In this document: in pieces, positions 7,890 to 18,673 of the stretch
Layout of the letters: each line of letters starts with the position of its first letter
How positions within the stretch are numbered: position 1 is the first letter of the stretch
Origin: JACVRW01 sp963751105
Lineage (GTDB): Bacteria; Actinomycetota; Thermoleophilia; Solirubrobacterales; Thermoleophilaceae
Reading direction: 5' to 3'
Assembly: GCA_963751105.1 (NCBI GenBank)
Contig: CAVVTG010000002.1
Location: 1,798,001 to 1,862,000 of the forward strand
Length of the DNA stretch: 64,000 nt
Translations under genes and position numbers: made by a program
Notes under the pieces: generated by a model
The model's input: the letters and a program-made list of their open reading frames with translations, nothing else
The model's database searches: none
What the model was told of the DNA's origin: nothing

Positions 7890-9349
7890 CGACAGCCGTG
7901 GCCAGCCAGGCCTTGGCCGGCCGGCTCGAGGGCGTGGTGGGCCACGAGCACGTGATCACCCATCCGCGCCGGCTCGCCACCTATGAGTCGGACGGCCTTC
8001 TCCAGTACGCCTCCACCCCGGCGATGGTTGTGCTGCCCGGCTCCGCGAACGAGGTGGCCGAGGTGGTGCGGGCCTGTCACGAAGCCGAGATGCCGTGGAC
8101 GGCGCGCGGCGCCGGCTCGGGCCTGTCGGGCGGGGCGATGCCCGTGGAGGACGGGGTGCTGATCGGCCTCTCGCGCATGCGCAGCATCCTCGAGATCGAT
8201 CTCGACAACGGCCGCGTGCTGGTCGAGCCCGGCGTGACCAACATCGCTGTCTCGGAGGCCGTGGGGCCCAGTCACTTCTACCCGCCGGACCCCTCGAGCC
8301 AGATCGTGTGCACGATCGGCGGCAACGTGGCCGAGAACTCCGGCGGCGCCCACTGCTTCAAGTACGGCTTCACCACCAACTACGTCACCGGGCTCGAGCT
8401 GGTGCTTCCTGACGGATCGCAGATCAGCGTCGGTGGCCGCGAGCTCGACCATCCCGGCTACGACCTGATGGGCGCGTTCGTGGGCTCCGAAGGGACCCTC
8501 GGAATCGCCACCGGCATCTGGTTGCGCGTGGTCCCGGCGCCCGAGGCGGTGCGGACGCTGGTGGCCTTCTTCGACTCCACCGTGCAGGCGGGCGAGGTGG
8601 TGTCGGAGATCGTGTCCGCCGCCATCACGCCGGGGGCGATCGAGATGATGGACAACCTCTCGATCCGGGCCGCCGAGGGCGCCACCCACGCGGGCTACCC
8701 GACCGACGCCGGGGCCGCCCTCGTGGTCGAGCTGGACGGTTCGGAGGCCGAGTGCGAGGCCCGCTTCGACCAGGTGGTGAAGATCTGCGAGGACGCGGGA
8801 GCCAACTCGGTGCGGGTCGCCCAGGATGAGGACGAGCGCGCCCTGATCTGGCGCACCCGTAAGGCCGCCTTCGCGGCCATGGGCCGCGTGGCCCCGAACT
8901 ACTACGTGCAGGACAGCGTCATCCCCCGCACCCGGCTGGCCGAGGTGCTCGGCCAGATCGACGACCTGGCCAAGGAGCACGACCTCCAGGTGGCCAACGT
9001 CTTCCACGCCGGCGACGGCAACCTGCATCCGCTCGTGTGCTACGACGGCGGCAAGCCCGGCGAGGCCGAGCGCGCCGAGGAGCTCGCCGGCCTGATCGTG
9101 AAGGTGTGCGTGGACGCCGGCGGCTCGATCACCGGCGAGCACGGCGTGGGCGTGGACAAGAAGCGCTACATGCCGTCGATGTTCGACGAGCGGGATCTGT
9201 CGGTGTTCCAGCGGCTGCGCTGCGCCTTCGATCCCGAGCAGCGCGCCAACCCGGGCAAGGTCATGCCCACCCCGCGGCTGTGCGGGGAGGTGCCCGGTCC
9301 CTATCGCCGGCACCCGCTCGAGCAGGCGGGCCTGGCCGAGCGCATGTGA
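7886..9349 (+). CDS. glcD: FAD-linked glycolate/D-lactate dehydrogenase, GlcD family
   Basis: A 487-residue FAD-binding (PCMH/VAO-type) oxidoreductase subunit that oxidises glycolate or D-lactate. Visible motifs are the FAD-binding ARGAGSGLSGGAMP, the pyrophosphate-loop region PPDPSSQIVCTIGGNVAENS and the C-terminal FHAGDGNLHPL and TGEHGVGVDKK. The GTG start at 7886 overlaps the lctP stop by four bases (GTGA). With GlcE and GlcF it would form a membrane-associated three-subunit oxidase. Being next to a lactate permease, it could serve D-lactate while LutABC serves L-lactate; sequence alone does not decide between glycolate and D-lactate. Confidence 0.92.
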   Translation: MTTAVASQALAGRLEGVVGHEHVITHPRRLATYESDGLLQYASTPAMVVLPGSANEVAEVVRACHEAEMPWTARGAGSGLSGGAMPVEDGVLIGLSRMRSILEIDLDNGRVLVEPGVTNIAVSEAVGPSHFYPPDPSSQIVCTIGGNVAENSGGAHCFKYGFTTNYVTGLELVLPDGSQISVGGRELDHPGYDLMGAFVGSEGTLGIATGIWLRVVPAPEAVRTLVAFFDSTVQAGEVVSEIVSAAITPGAIEMMDNLSIRAAEGATHAGYPTDAGAALVVELDGSEAECEARFDQVVKICEDAGANSVRVAQDEDERALIWRTRKAAFAAMGRVAPNYYVQDSVIPRTRLAEVLGQIDDLAKEHDLQVANVFHAGDGNLHPLVCYDGGKPGEAERAEELAGLIVKVCVDAGGSITGEHGVGVDKKRYMPSMFDERDLSVFQRLRCAFDPEQRANPGKVMPTPRLCGEVPGPYRRHPLEQAGLAERM

Positions 9350-10482
9350 TGGAGGTCGCCCAGGCACCGTCCACCCGCGAGGAGCTGGCGAGCCTGCTGC
9401 GCTCCGCCGGCGAGGCCGGCACGCCGGTGCGCTTCGTGGGCGGCGCCACCAAGCTCGGCTGGGCCGCGCCGGCTCCCGAGCCGGTCACCGATGTGCCCAC
9501 CGCCGGCCTCGACCGGATCATCGAGCACAACGCCGGTGACCTGACCTCGGTCCTCGAGAGCGGCGTCCCGCTGGCTACCGCGCAGGCAACCTTCGGCGAG
9601 GCCGGCCAGATGCTGGCGCTCGACCCGCCTGACGACGGGGCCACCATCGGCGGCGTCATCGCCACGGCCGATTCCGGCCCGCTGCGCTCCCGCTACGGAG
9701 GGGTGCGCGACCTGGTGGTGGGCATGCGCGTGGCGCTGTCCGACGGCACGCTGGCCAAGAGCGGCGGGAAGGTGATCAAGAACGTGGCCGGCTACGACCT
9801 GGCCAAGCTCTTCGCCGGCTCGTTCGGGACGCTGGGGGCCATCGTCGAGGTGTCCATCCGCCTTCACCCCCTGCAGCCGGAGAGCGTCACCGCGATCGGC
9901 TCGGTGGACGATGCCGCCGACCTGGGCCGCGCCGCCATCGCCCTGGCGCGCGAGCCGCTCGAGCACGCGGGCTTCGACGTCCGCTGGAAGGAGGGGTCCG
10001 GCGCGCTGCTCGTCCGCTTCGCCGGGGCCGCGCCCCGGCCCCAGGCGGAGTCGGCTGCCCGGCTGCTCGGCGAGGCCGGGCTGCCGGCCGAGATCGTGGA
10101 GGACGACGAAGCGCTCTGGAAGGAGCAGCGCGCCGGCCAGCGGGCGGCGGACGAGGGCGACACGGTGGTCCGCGTGTCGGGGCTCCCTACTCAGCTCTCC
10201 GGCCTGGTGACCGCGGTTGAGCGAGCCGGCGGCAGTCTCGTCGGCCGGGCCCCGCTGGGTCTCTACTGGGTACGGCTGCCCGGCGCCTCGGCCGAGGCGA
10301 TCGAGACGCTGCGCTCGGAGCTCCGCCCGTCCCCGTGCGCGGTGCTCGACCGGCCGGCCGGCATGGAGATCGATCCCTGGGGGCCGCCCACGGGCGGTGG
10401 CCTAGAGCTCATGCGCCGTCTGAAGGACGGCTTCGACCGGGCCGGGATCTGCAACCCGGGGACCTACGTGGGAGGCCTGTGA
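9349..10482 (+). CDS. glcE: Glycolate oxidase FAD-binding subunit GlcE
   Basis: A 377-residue second FAD-binding subunit of the glycolate/D-lactate oxidase. It has a shortened PCMH-type FAD fold (RFVGGATKLGW, DPPDDGATIGGVIATADSG) and a central GGKVIKNVAGYDLAKLFAGS segment characteristic of GlcE. The ATG at 9349 shares one base with the glcD stop (TGATG), so translation is coupled. It ends in a GTGA overlap with glcF. It lacks the full substrate domain of GlcD, as expected for GlcE. Confidence 0.9.
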   Translation: MEVAQAPSTREELASLLRSAGEAGTPVRFVGGATKLGWAAPAPEPVTDVPTAGLDRIIEHNAGDLTSVLESGVPLATAQATFGEAGQMLALDPPDDGATIGGVIATADSGPLRSRYGGVRDLVVGMRVALSDGTLAKSGGKVIKNVAGYDLAKLFAGSFGTLGAIVEVSIRLHPLQPESVTAIGSVDDAADLGRAAIALAREPLEHAGFDVRWKEGSGALLVRFAGAAPRPQAESAARLLGEAGLPAEIVEDDEALWKEQRAGQRAADEGDTVVRVSGLPTQLSGLVTAVERAGGSLVGRAPLGLYWVRLPGASAEAIETLRSELRPSPCAVLDRPAGMEIDPWGPPTGGGLELMRRLKDGFDRAGICNPGTYVGGL

Positions 10483-11750
10483 GCGGCTACGACGACACGC
10501 GCGCGCCCCAGCTCGAGCTGATCGACGACTGCGTCCACTGCGGCTTCTGCCTCCCCACCTGCCCGACCTATGTGCTGTGGGGCGAGGAGATGGACTCCCC
10601 GCGCGGGCGCATCGTGCTGATGAAGGAGGGTCACGAGGAGGTGTCGGGCCCGCTCGTCGAGCACCTCGACAACTGTCTGGGCTGCATGGCCTGCGTGACC
10701 GCGTGTCCGTCGGGCGTGCAGTACGACAAGCTGCTGGAGGATGCACGGGCGCAGGTCGAGCGCAACGCCGAGCGGCCTCCGGTCGAGAAGGCCCATCGCC
10801 GGCTGGTGTTCGAGCTGTTCACCCGGCCTGGACGGCTGCGGGCGGCCGCACCCGGGCTGAGCGCCGCCCGGGCGCTCGGGCTCGAACGCATCGCGCGGCG
10901 CCCTCGGGTCAAGAAGCTGGCGCCACGCCTCGCCGCGATGGCCGGGCTGGCCCCCACCGCGACCCTCAAGGAGGCCTGGACACGGCTGCCCGAGCACCAC
11001 GACGCCGTTGGCGAGCAGCGCGGCACGGTGGCGTTCCTGCAGGGCTGCGTCCAGCGCGTGTTCTTCGGACAAGTCAACGAGGCCACCGTCCGCGTGCTGA
11101 CCGCCGAGGGATTCGAGGTGCACTCGCCGCGCCTGCCCCGCTGCTGCGGCGCGCTGCCGCTGCACGCGGGCGTGGACCACGAGGCCCGCGGGCTGGCGAA
11201 GCAGACCATCGAGGCGCTCGAGGGCTACGACACCATCGTGGTCAACGCCGCCGGCTGCGGCTCGGCAATGAAGGACTACGGACACGTGCTGCGCGACGAG
11301 CCGGACTGGGCCGAACGGGCCGAGAGCTTCTCGGCAAAGGTCAGGGACGTGACCGAGCTGCTGGCCGAGGCGGGCCCCCAGGCCGAGCGCGGCCCGGTGC
11401 CCATGAAGCTCGCCTATCACGACGCCTGTCACCTCGCCCACGCGCAGGGTGTGCGCTCCCCGCCGCGAGATCTGCTGCGCGGCGTTCCCGAGCTCGAGCT
11501 GGTGGAGCCGGCCGAGTGGGAGATCTGCTGCGGCTCCGCGGGGATCTACAACCTGACCAAGCCCGAGCCCGCGGCCGAGCTGGGCGAGCGCAAGGCGCGC
11601 AACCTGCTCGACACGGGCGCCGAGGCCATCGCGGCCGCCAACCCCGGCTGTGCCCTCCAGATCACGGCCCATACCGCCCGGCTGGGCCGCGAGCTCCCGG
11701 TGTACCACCCGATGGAGCTGCTGGACCGCTCGATCAGCGCGGCGCGCTGA
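10479..11750 (+). CDS. glcF: Glycolate oxidase iron-sulfur subunit GlcF
   Basis: A 423-residue electron-transfer subunit. Two ferredoxin-type [4Fe-4S] motifs lie near the N-terminus (CVHCGFCLPTCPTY and CLGCMACVTACPSG), followed by two CCG domains (RCCGALPLHAG and EICCGSAGIYN). It passes electrons from the GlcD/GlcE flavins to the membrane. The GTG start at 10479 overlaps the glcE stop (GTGA). It closes the lctP-glcDEF operon; the downstream serine hydrolase starts only five bases later and may be read through. Confidence 0.92.
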   Translation: MSGYDDTRAPQLELIDDCVHCGFCLPTCPTYVLWGEEMDSPRGRIVLMKEGHEEVSGPLVEHLDNCLGCMACVTACPSGVQYDKLLEDARAQVERNAERPPVEKAHRRLVFELFTRPGRLRAAAPGLSAARALGLERIARRPRVKKLAPRLAAMAGLAPTATLKEAWTRLPEHHDAVGEQRGTVAFLQGCVQRVFFGQVNEATVRVLTAEGFEVHSPRLPRCCGALPLHAGVDHEARGLAKQTIEALEGYDTIVVNAAGCGSAMKDYGHVLRDEPDWAERAESFSAKVRDVTELLAEAGPQAERGPVPMKLAYHDACHLAHAQGVRSPPRDLLRGVPELELVEPAEWEICCGSAGIYNLTKPEPAAELGERKARNLLDTGAEAIAAANPGCALQITAHTARLGRELPVYHPMELLDRSISAAR

Positions 11751-11755
11751 GCGCG

Positions 11756-12772
11756 GTGCGCGACCCGGTCGCCCGGACACTGGCCCGGGTGCGCGTGCCT
11801 CGCACGGGGCTCGTGGTGTCGGTCTGGCGTGGCCGTGACCGCGTCGACACCTGGCACAGGGGCGACCTGCCCGCCGGCGCCGACACTCTGTTCGAGATCG
11901 GCTCTATCACCAAGGTCTTCACCGCCACTCTCTTGACCGGGATGACGGCCTCGGGCGAAGTCGACGTCGACGATCCCGTTCAGCGTCACCTGCCGAGCGG
12001 GGTGGAGATGCCGTCGCGCGGCCGCGACATCACCCTGGCCGACCTGGCGTCACACCGTTCCGGCCTGCCCGCCCTCCCGCGCGGGCTGCTCGTACCCGCT
12101 CTCACCACCAGGCGCCGGGACCCCTACGCCCGCTGGGACGCCAGGCGGCTGGAGGCGGCGATCCCGCGGACACATCCCCGGCGCAGCCCCGGCGAGCGGT
12201 TTCGCTACTCGAACTACGGGGTGGGGCTGCTCGGTCACGCTCTCTCCTTGCGTGCACGGACGAGCTACGACGAGCTCATTCAGCAGCGCATCTGCGCTCC
12301 ACTCGGTCTGGCCGACACCGGAGTGAGCGCCGACGACGGCCGCCTCGCCGGCGGCCATTCCCGCCGGGGCCGGCCCACCCCCCACTGGCACCTAGGAGCG
12401 CTCGCGGGCGCGGGCGGCCTGCGCTCGACTGCGCGCGACCTGGTCACGTTCCTCCGCCTGCACGCCGACCCGCCGCTGACCCCGCTCGCGCTCGCCGCCC
12501 GCGAGACCCACCGGCCAAGGATCCGCGTGGGTCGCGGGCACGTCGGTCTCGGCTGGCTCATCCTCCCCGGGAGCCGCGGCGTGCCGTACGAGGTGCTCTC
12601 GCACGAGGGAGGCACGGGCGGCTTTCGCTCCTTCGCTGCGGTCGTGCCCGAAGCGCGCGTGGCGGTGGTCGTGCTCACCAACCAGGCGCGCGGCGTCGGG
12701 CGGCTCGGCTTGAGGCTGCTCGCCGCCCTGATCAGGCCGCGCGGCGCGCCGGCTCAGCGGGTGCTTGCGTGA
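11756..12772 (+). CDS. Serine hydrolase of the beta-lactamase/PBP4* family
   Basis: A 338-residue class C beta-lactamase-like hydrolase. The catalytic serine sits in SITK (residues about 49-52, SxxK), the YSN motif is in RYSNYGVGLL, and the third motif appears as HEGGTGG. No signal peptide is obvious at the GTG start chosen here, so it may be cytoplasmic or may start elsewhere. Members act as esterases, DD-peptidases or unknown amidases; true beta-lactamase activity is not implied. It follows glcF closely, and its last 41 bases overlap the convergent marR gene. Confidence 0.8.
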   Translation: MRDPVARTLARVRVPRTGLVVSVWRGRDRVDTWHRGDLPAGADTLFEIGSITKVFTATLLTGMTASGEVDVDDPVQRHLPSGVEMPSRGRDITLADLASHRSGLPALPRGLLVPALTTRRRDPYARWDARRLEAAIPRTHPRRSPGERFRYSNYGVGLLGHALSLRARTSYDELIQQRICAPLGLADTGVSADDGRLAGGHSRRGRPTPHWHLGALAGAGGLRSTARDLVTFLRLHADPPLTPLALAARETHRPRIRVGRGHVGLGWLILPGSRGVPYEVLSHEGGTGGFRSFAAVVPEARVAVVVLTNQARGVGRLGLRLLAALIRPRGAPAQRVLA

Positions 12773-13199
12773 GGCCGTGCAGGTCCAGGAGGGTCTGCCG
12801 GAACTCGGCGTAGCGCTCGCGGCCGAGCTCATCGGCGAATCGACGCTCGATGTCGGCGAAGACCTCCTGCGAGGCCGCCAGCGCCTCCCTGCCGTGCGCG
12901 GTGAGCTGGATGATCTTCGCCCGCCCGTCCGCCGGGTCGGGCACTCGCTCGACGAAGCCGAGCTCCTCGAGGTCCGCCACCGCCTCACCCACCGACTGCT
13001 TGGTGAGGCCCGAGCGCTCGGCGAGCTCGGTGAGCCGGGAGCCCATGTCCTCGATGTTCCCGAATACGCAGCCGTGCGCCGGCCGCAGCTCCGCGAACCC
13101 CAGCTCGGTCAGACGAGCGAAGAGCTCGCTGCCCACGGCGTCTCTGACCTGGCTCAGAAGGGCGATGAGGGGGAGGTCTCGTTGTGTGTCCATGGTCAC
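12732..13199 (-). CDS. MarR-family transcriptional regulator
   Basis: A 155-residue winged-helix regulator. The recognition region reads RLTELAERSGLTKQSVGEAVADLEELGFVERVPDPADGRAK, with the wing containing the DGRAK signature. It is divergent from the MFS exporter at 13280 and probably represses it and itself from the 80-base gap between them, with release by a small lipophilic ligand (family knowledge). Two starts are possible, GTG 13199 and ATG 13193. Its 3' end overlaps the serine hydrolase gene by 41 bases. Confidence 0.88.
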   Translation of the reverse strand: MTMDTQRDLPLIALLSQVRDAVGSELFARLTELGFAELRPAHGCVFGNIEDMGSRLTELAERSGLTKQSVGEAVADLEELGFVERVPDPADGRAKIIQLTAHGREALAASQEVFADIERRFADELGRERYAEFRQTLLDLHGLTQAPAEPARRAA

Positions 13200-13279
13200 A
13201 GTTGGTAAGGCAACCTGATGATTATGGTACGGTCGCCTGACAAGACTACCTGACTATCTCGTAATCCGGAGGATTCGAA
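13200..13279. promoter_or_regulatory. Divergent marR/MFS control region
   Basis: The 80-base gap is markedly AT-richer than its surroundings. It contains an inverted repeat GTTG-6-CAAC (13201-13214), three CCTGA repeats (13214, 13236, 13249), and a possible -35/-10 pair TTGGTA (13202-13207) and TATGGT (13223-13228), which is too closely spaced to be ideal. A strong GGAGG precedes the MFS start. A MarR operator is expected here, but the exact site is an inference. Confidence 0.45.
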
Positions 13280-14860
13280 ATGCAACGCAAGTGGTGGACC
13301 TTGATCGTGGTGAGCGTGGCCACGTTCATGCTCCTGCTCGACATCACGGTCGTCAATACCGCGCTGCCGGCGATCCAGGAGGACCTGAACGCCAGCTTCA
13401 CGGAACTGCAGTGGGTGATCGACGCCTATACGCTCGCGCTCGCCGCCCTCGTGCTGACGGCCGGCTCACTCGCCGACCGCCTCGGACGTCGCCGGGTCTT
13501 CGCAGTCGGCCTCGGCATCTTCTCGGTGGCCTCGCTGGCAGCGGGCCTGGCTCCTGATCCGACCTTCCTCAACATCTCCCGTGCGGTGCAGGGGATCGGG
13601 GGAGCGATTCTCTTCGCAGTCTCCTTGGCTCTCGTCGCCCAGGAGTTTCCGGCGGGCCGCGAGCGCGGTACGGCGATGGGCATCTACGGCGCGACCATCG
13701 GCATGTCGGTGGCCATCGGACCGCTGGTGGGGGGCGCGCTGGTCGATTCGCTGGGCTGGGAATGGGTGTTCTTCATCAACGTGCCGGTGGGGATCGCGGC
13801 TATCGCGGCGACCTACACCAAGCTGCGCGAGAGCCGCGACCCTAACGCCACGCGTGTGGACTGGGCCGGCCTCGCGACCTTCAGCTCGGCGCTGTTCCTG
13901 CTCGTCTTCGGCCTCCTGCGAGGCAACGAGGAGGGCTGGGGCAGCACGTTCATTGTCTCGCTGCTCGGCGCCGCCGTGGCCCTGTTGGTGGCCTTCGTGG
14001 TCGTCGAGAGCCGGGTGAAGCAGCCGATGCTGCCGCTGCGGCTGTTCCGCAAGCCCGCCTTCACCGGCGTGCAGCTGGCGGCGCTGGGCGTGTCGGCCTC
14101 GATGTTCGCGCTGTTCCTCTACATCACGTTCTACCTGCAGAACCACCTCGGCCATTCGCCGCTCGAAGCGGGCTTGATCTACCTGCCGTTCACGGTGATC
14201 AGCTTCTTCGCGGCCGCGGCCGGCGGAGCGCTGCTGGCGAAGATGCCGGCGCGGGTGATCATGTCCGTCGGGTTGGGGCTGACCGGCGTGGGCCTGCTGC
14301 TGATGGGCGGGATCGACCCCACCGACGAGTGGACCGCGATGCTCGGGGGCTTCCTGGTGGCCGGCGCCGGCGTGGGACTGCTCAACCCCGTGATCGCCGA
14401 CGTGGCCCTGAGCGTCGTGCCCAAGGAGCAGAGCGGCATGGCCGCCGGGATCAACGACACGTTCCGGCAGGTCGGCATCGCCGTGGGGATCGCGGCATGG
14501 GGAGCGATCTTCCTCAGCCGCGGTGCGTCCGAGGTCGAGCAGCTCGCGGCGGGCACGCCCGCGGCGACCGGGGAGCGTCCCCGGCAACTGATCGAGGCGG
14601 CGTCGTCGGGGAACCTCGACACGGCCACGGCCTCGATTCCGGCGGGTGCCCGCGAGACGGTGACGGACGCGGCCGGTCAGGGCTTCATCGCCGGCCTGAA
14701 CGACATCCTCATGCTCGGAGGCATCGTGTCGCTCGCCGCGGCGGTGGCGGCGCTGTGGCTGGTCCGCGAGCGCGACATCGAGCGCGATGCGCCGATCGAG
14801 CTGCCGGAGCCGCAGCTGAGGGCCGAGCCACAGGCGGTAGCCGAGCCGGCGGCAGCCTGA
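13280..14860 (+). CDS. MFS multidrug exporter, DHA2 (EmrB/QacA) family
   Basis: A 526-residue proton-driven exporter with about 14 predicted transmembrane helices. Family markers are DITVVNTALPAIQ in helix 1, LADRLGRRRVF (motif A) after helix 2 and the antiporter motif-C-like IGPLVGGALVDSLGWEWVFF. The ATG is preceded by CGGAGGATTCGAA. An acidic/proline-rich tail ends the protein. Divergence from a MarR regulator supports inducible efflux of toxic or lipophilic compounds; the substrate is unknown. A terminator follows at 14868. Confidence 0.92.
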   Translation: MQRKWWTLIVVSVATFMLLLDITVVNTALPAIQEDLNASFTELQWVIDAYTLALAALVLTAGSLADRLGRRRVFAVGLGIFSVASLAAGLAPDPTFLNISRAVQGIGGAILFAVSLALVAQEFPAGRERGTAMGIYGATIGMSVAIGPLVGGALVDSLGWEWVFFINVPVGIAAIAATYTKLRESRDPNATRVDWAGLATFSSALFLLVFGLLRGNEEGWGSTFIVSLLGAAVALLVAFVVVESRVKQPMLPLRLFRKPAFTGVQLAALGVSASMFALFLYITFYLQNHLGHSPLEAGLIYLPFTVISFFAAAAGGALLAKMPARVIMSVGLGLTGVGLLLMGGIDPTDEWTAMLGGFLVAGAGVGLLNPVIADVALSVVPKEQSGMAAGINDTFRQVGIAVGIAAWGAIFLSRGASEVEQLAAGTPAATGERPRQLIEAASSGNLDTATASIPAGARETVTDAAGQGFIAGLNDILMLGGIVSLAAAVAALWLVRERDIERDAPIELPEPQLRAEPQAVAEPAAA

Positions 14861-14867
14861 GCACTTG

Positions 14868-14907
14868 GGGTCCACCGGGACTGGCGAACGCCGGTCCCGG
14901 TGGACCC
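14868..14907 (+). terminator. Intrinsic terminator after the MFS gene
   Basis: A perfect 14-bp stem (14868-14881 pairing with 14894-14907) starts seven bases after the stop codon. The 12-base loop can pair further (GGC/GCC), and the sequence after it is only modestly T-rich (TGCTTAGCTT). A convincing end for the exporter transcript. Confidence 0.75.
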
Positions 14908-14923
14908 TGCTTAGCTTCCGCAG

Positions 14924-15280
14924 ATGGAGCGCAGAACGGCCACGGTCTCGGAGCTCGTCAGGCGTGCGGTGGAGGTCTGCGACCCCGCCGGCGTCGACGC
15001 CGACCTCGGGCGGCTGGAGGAGCAGCTGGAGGACGACGACGCGCCGGTCACGGCCGTCGACAACCTCGAGGAGCGACTCGCGATCGCGCTCGAGGGTGTC
15101 GACTACGAGATCGAGAATCCGGCCGTGTCGGTGGCCTCTGCGGTCGTCCTGTTCCTGGCTTCCAGGGGTGCGGATACCGGCTACGACCGTGACCCGGACG
15201 AGCTGATCACCCTGGCGGTCAGATCTCAGTGGGGAAAGAATCCGCCCGAGCAGGTGGCCGACTGGGTGGCGGCCCGCTGA
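14924..15280 (+). CDS. Hypothetical acidic protein, about 118 residues
   Basis: I do not recognise this gene. The protein is short, acidic and probably mainly helical, with a Leu/Glu/Asp-rich middle (LGRLEEQLEDDDAPV) and an alanine/valine-rich segment (ENPAVSVASAVVLFLASRG) that may be a buried helix. There is no signal peptide. It lies between the MFS terminator and ettA, on the same strand as ettA with a 35-base gap, so it may share its transcript. Codon use is like its neighbours. Confidence 0.55.
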   Translation: MERRTATVSELVRRAVEVCDPAGVDADLGRLEEQLEDDDAPVTAVDNLEERLAIALEGVDYEIENPAVSVASAVVLFLASRGADTGYDRDPDELITLAVRSQWGKNPPEQVADWVAAR

Positions 15281-15315
15281 GCGCGCCGGCGGGGCCCCGC
15301 TAGCCTCGACCGCCG

Positions 15316-16971
<1,656 letters not shown>

Positions 16972-17016
16972 TGGGCTGACCGCATGACCGGGGGCGAACC
17001 CGGGCAAGTATCAGTC

Positions 17017-18612
17017 ATGGCGACTCAGTCACACGACGTAGAGGTTCGAGGCAGCGCTCCGGAGCGCCACGAGGAGGTCCTGACCGCGGGGGCCCTGGAG
17101 CTCGTGGGCCGTCTGCATGAGGAGCTCGACGACACCCGCCGCAGCCTGCTCGAAGCACGGACGGAACTCCAGGCCGAGCTCGACGCCGGCGGCACGCTCG
17201 ACTTCGTCACCGCGCCCGAGGACTTCCGGGTGGCCCCGGTTCCGGACGCCCTCCAGGACCGCCGCGTGGAGATCACCGGTCCCACCAGCCGCAAGATGGT
17301 GATCAACGCGCTCAACTCCGGCGCCCGAGGCTTCATGGCCGACTTCGAGGACTCGAACTCGCCCACCTGGTCCAACATGGTCGTCGGCCAGGCCAACCTC
17401 GCCGACGCCGTGCGCGGCTCGATGGAGCACGAGGAGAAGGGCAAGCAGTACAGCCTCGACGAGGAGCACGCCGTGCTGCTCGTGCGCCCTCGCGGCCTGC
17501 ACCTGCCCGAGCGCCACCTCAGCGTGAACGGCGACACCCTCGCCGGCGCCTTCATGGACTTCGGCCTGTACATGCACCGCAACGCCGCGGAGCTGCTCGA
17601 ACGCGGCCGCGGTCCCTACTTCTACATCCCGAAGCTCGAGTCCCACCGCGAGGCGGCGCTGTGGCGCGACGCCTTCGTGATCGCCGAGGAGAGCCTCGGC
17701 CTCGATCGAGGGACCGTCAAGGCCACGGTGCTGATCGAGACGATCCCCGCCGCCTTCGAGATGGACGCGATCCTCTACGAGCTGCGCGACCACATCGCCG
17801 CCCTGAACGCCGGCCGCTGGGACTACATCTTCTCGATGATCAAGCGCTACCGCTCGCGCGCCGACTTCGTGATGCCGGATCGTTCCGCGGTCACGATGAC
17901 CGTGCCCTTCATGAGCTCGTACTCCGACCTCGTGGTCAAGACCTGCCACGCGCGCGGCGCCCACGCCATGGGCGGAATGTCCGCCGTGATCCCCAGCCGC
18001 AGCGACGAAGAGGCCAACCAGAAGGCCTTCGAGGCCGTGCGCACGGACAAGGAGCGCGAGGCCGGCCAGGGCTTCGACGGCACATGGGTGGCCCATCCGG
18101 ACTCGGTGCCGGTGGCCACCGAGGCCTTCGACGACGTGCTCGGCGACCGGCCCAACCAGGTCGACAAGCAGCGCGACGACGTGACCGCCGACGCGGACGC
18201 CCTGCTCTCGGTGCCGGACACGCCGGGGGACATCACGGAGGAGGGCCTGCGCTCGAACGTGAACGTCGGCATCCAGTACATCTCCTCGTGGCTGCGCGGC
18301 AACGGGGCCGCCGGCATCTACGGGCTGATGGAGGATGCCGCCACCGCCGAGATCGCCCGCGGTCAGGTCTGGCAGTGGATCCGCCACGGAGCCGCGCTCG
18401 ACGACGGCCGCGCGATCACGCCCGAGCTGGTCCGCGAGCTCGAGACGAGCGAGCTCGAGAAGATCCGCGAGGAGATCGGCGACGACGAGTGGTTCGAGAA
18501 GGAGGGCCGGCCCGACCTCTCGCGCGAGCTGTTCGAGACGGTGGCTCTCAGCGGCGAGTCGGAGTTCGTCGAGTTCCTGACGCTCCCGGCGTACGAGCGG
18601 CTCGAGGACTGA
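17017..18612 (+). CDS. aceB: Malate synthase, AceB type
   Basis: Condenses glyoxylate with acetyl-CoA to malate. The 531-residue length matches isoform A. Typical segments are SRKMVINALNSGARGFMADF, VLIETIPAAFEMDAILYELR, the YIFSMIKRYR region and the GIQYISSWLRGNGAAGIY block near the C-terminus. ATG 17017 (MATQSHD) is preferred over a GTG at 16984 that would add 11 residues. No isocitrate lyase lies in the window; a plausible local source of glyoxylate is the GlcDEF oxidase about 6 kb upstream. Confidence 0.95.
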   Translation: MATQSHDVEVRGSAPERHEEVLTAGALELVGRLHEELDDTRRSLLEARTELQAELDAGGTLDFVTAPEDFRVAPVPDALQDRRVEITGPTSRKMVINALNSGARGFMADFEDSNSPTWSNMVVGQANLADAVRGSMEHEEKGKQYSLDEEHAVLLVRPRGLHLPERHLSVNGDTLAGAFMDFGLYMHRNAAELLERGRGPYFYIPKLESHREAALWRDAFVIAEESLGLDRGTVKATVLIETIPAAFEMDAILYELRDHIAALNAGRWDYIFSMIKRYRSRADFVMPDRSAVTMTVPFMSSYSDLVVKTCHARGAHAMGGMSAVIPSRSDEEANQKAFEAVRTDKEREAGQGFDGTWVAHPDSVPVATEAFDDVLGDRPNQVDKQRDDVTADADALLSVPDTPGDITEEGLRSNVNVGIQYISSWLRGNGAAGIYGLMEDAATAEIARGQVWQWIRHGAALDDGRAITPELVRELETSELEKIREEIGDDEWFEKEGRPDLSRELFETVALSGESEFVEFLTLPAYERLED

Positions 18613-18673
18613 GCCGCCGCTCGCAGCTGCGCGGCCACCGCTCCTTTCGGGTGCGCCGGGCGTTCAGGGAGGC

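Noticed and set aside
11756..12772. True beta-lactamase resistance gene
   Set aside because: SxxK and YSN are shared by many esterases and DD-peptidases; no signal peptide or resistance context supports a beta-lactamase call.
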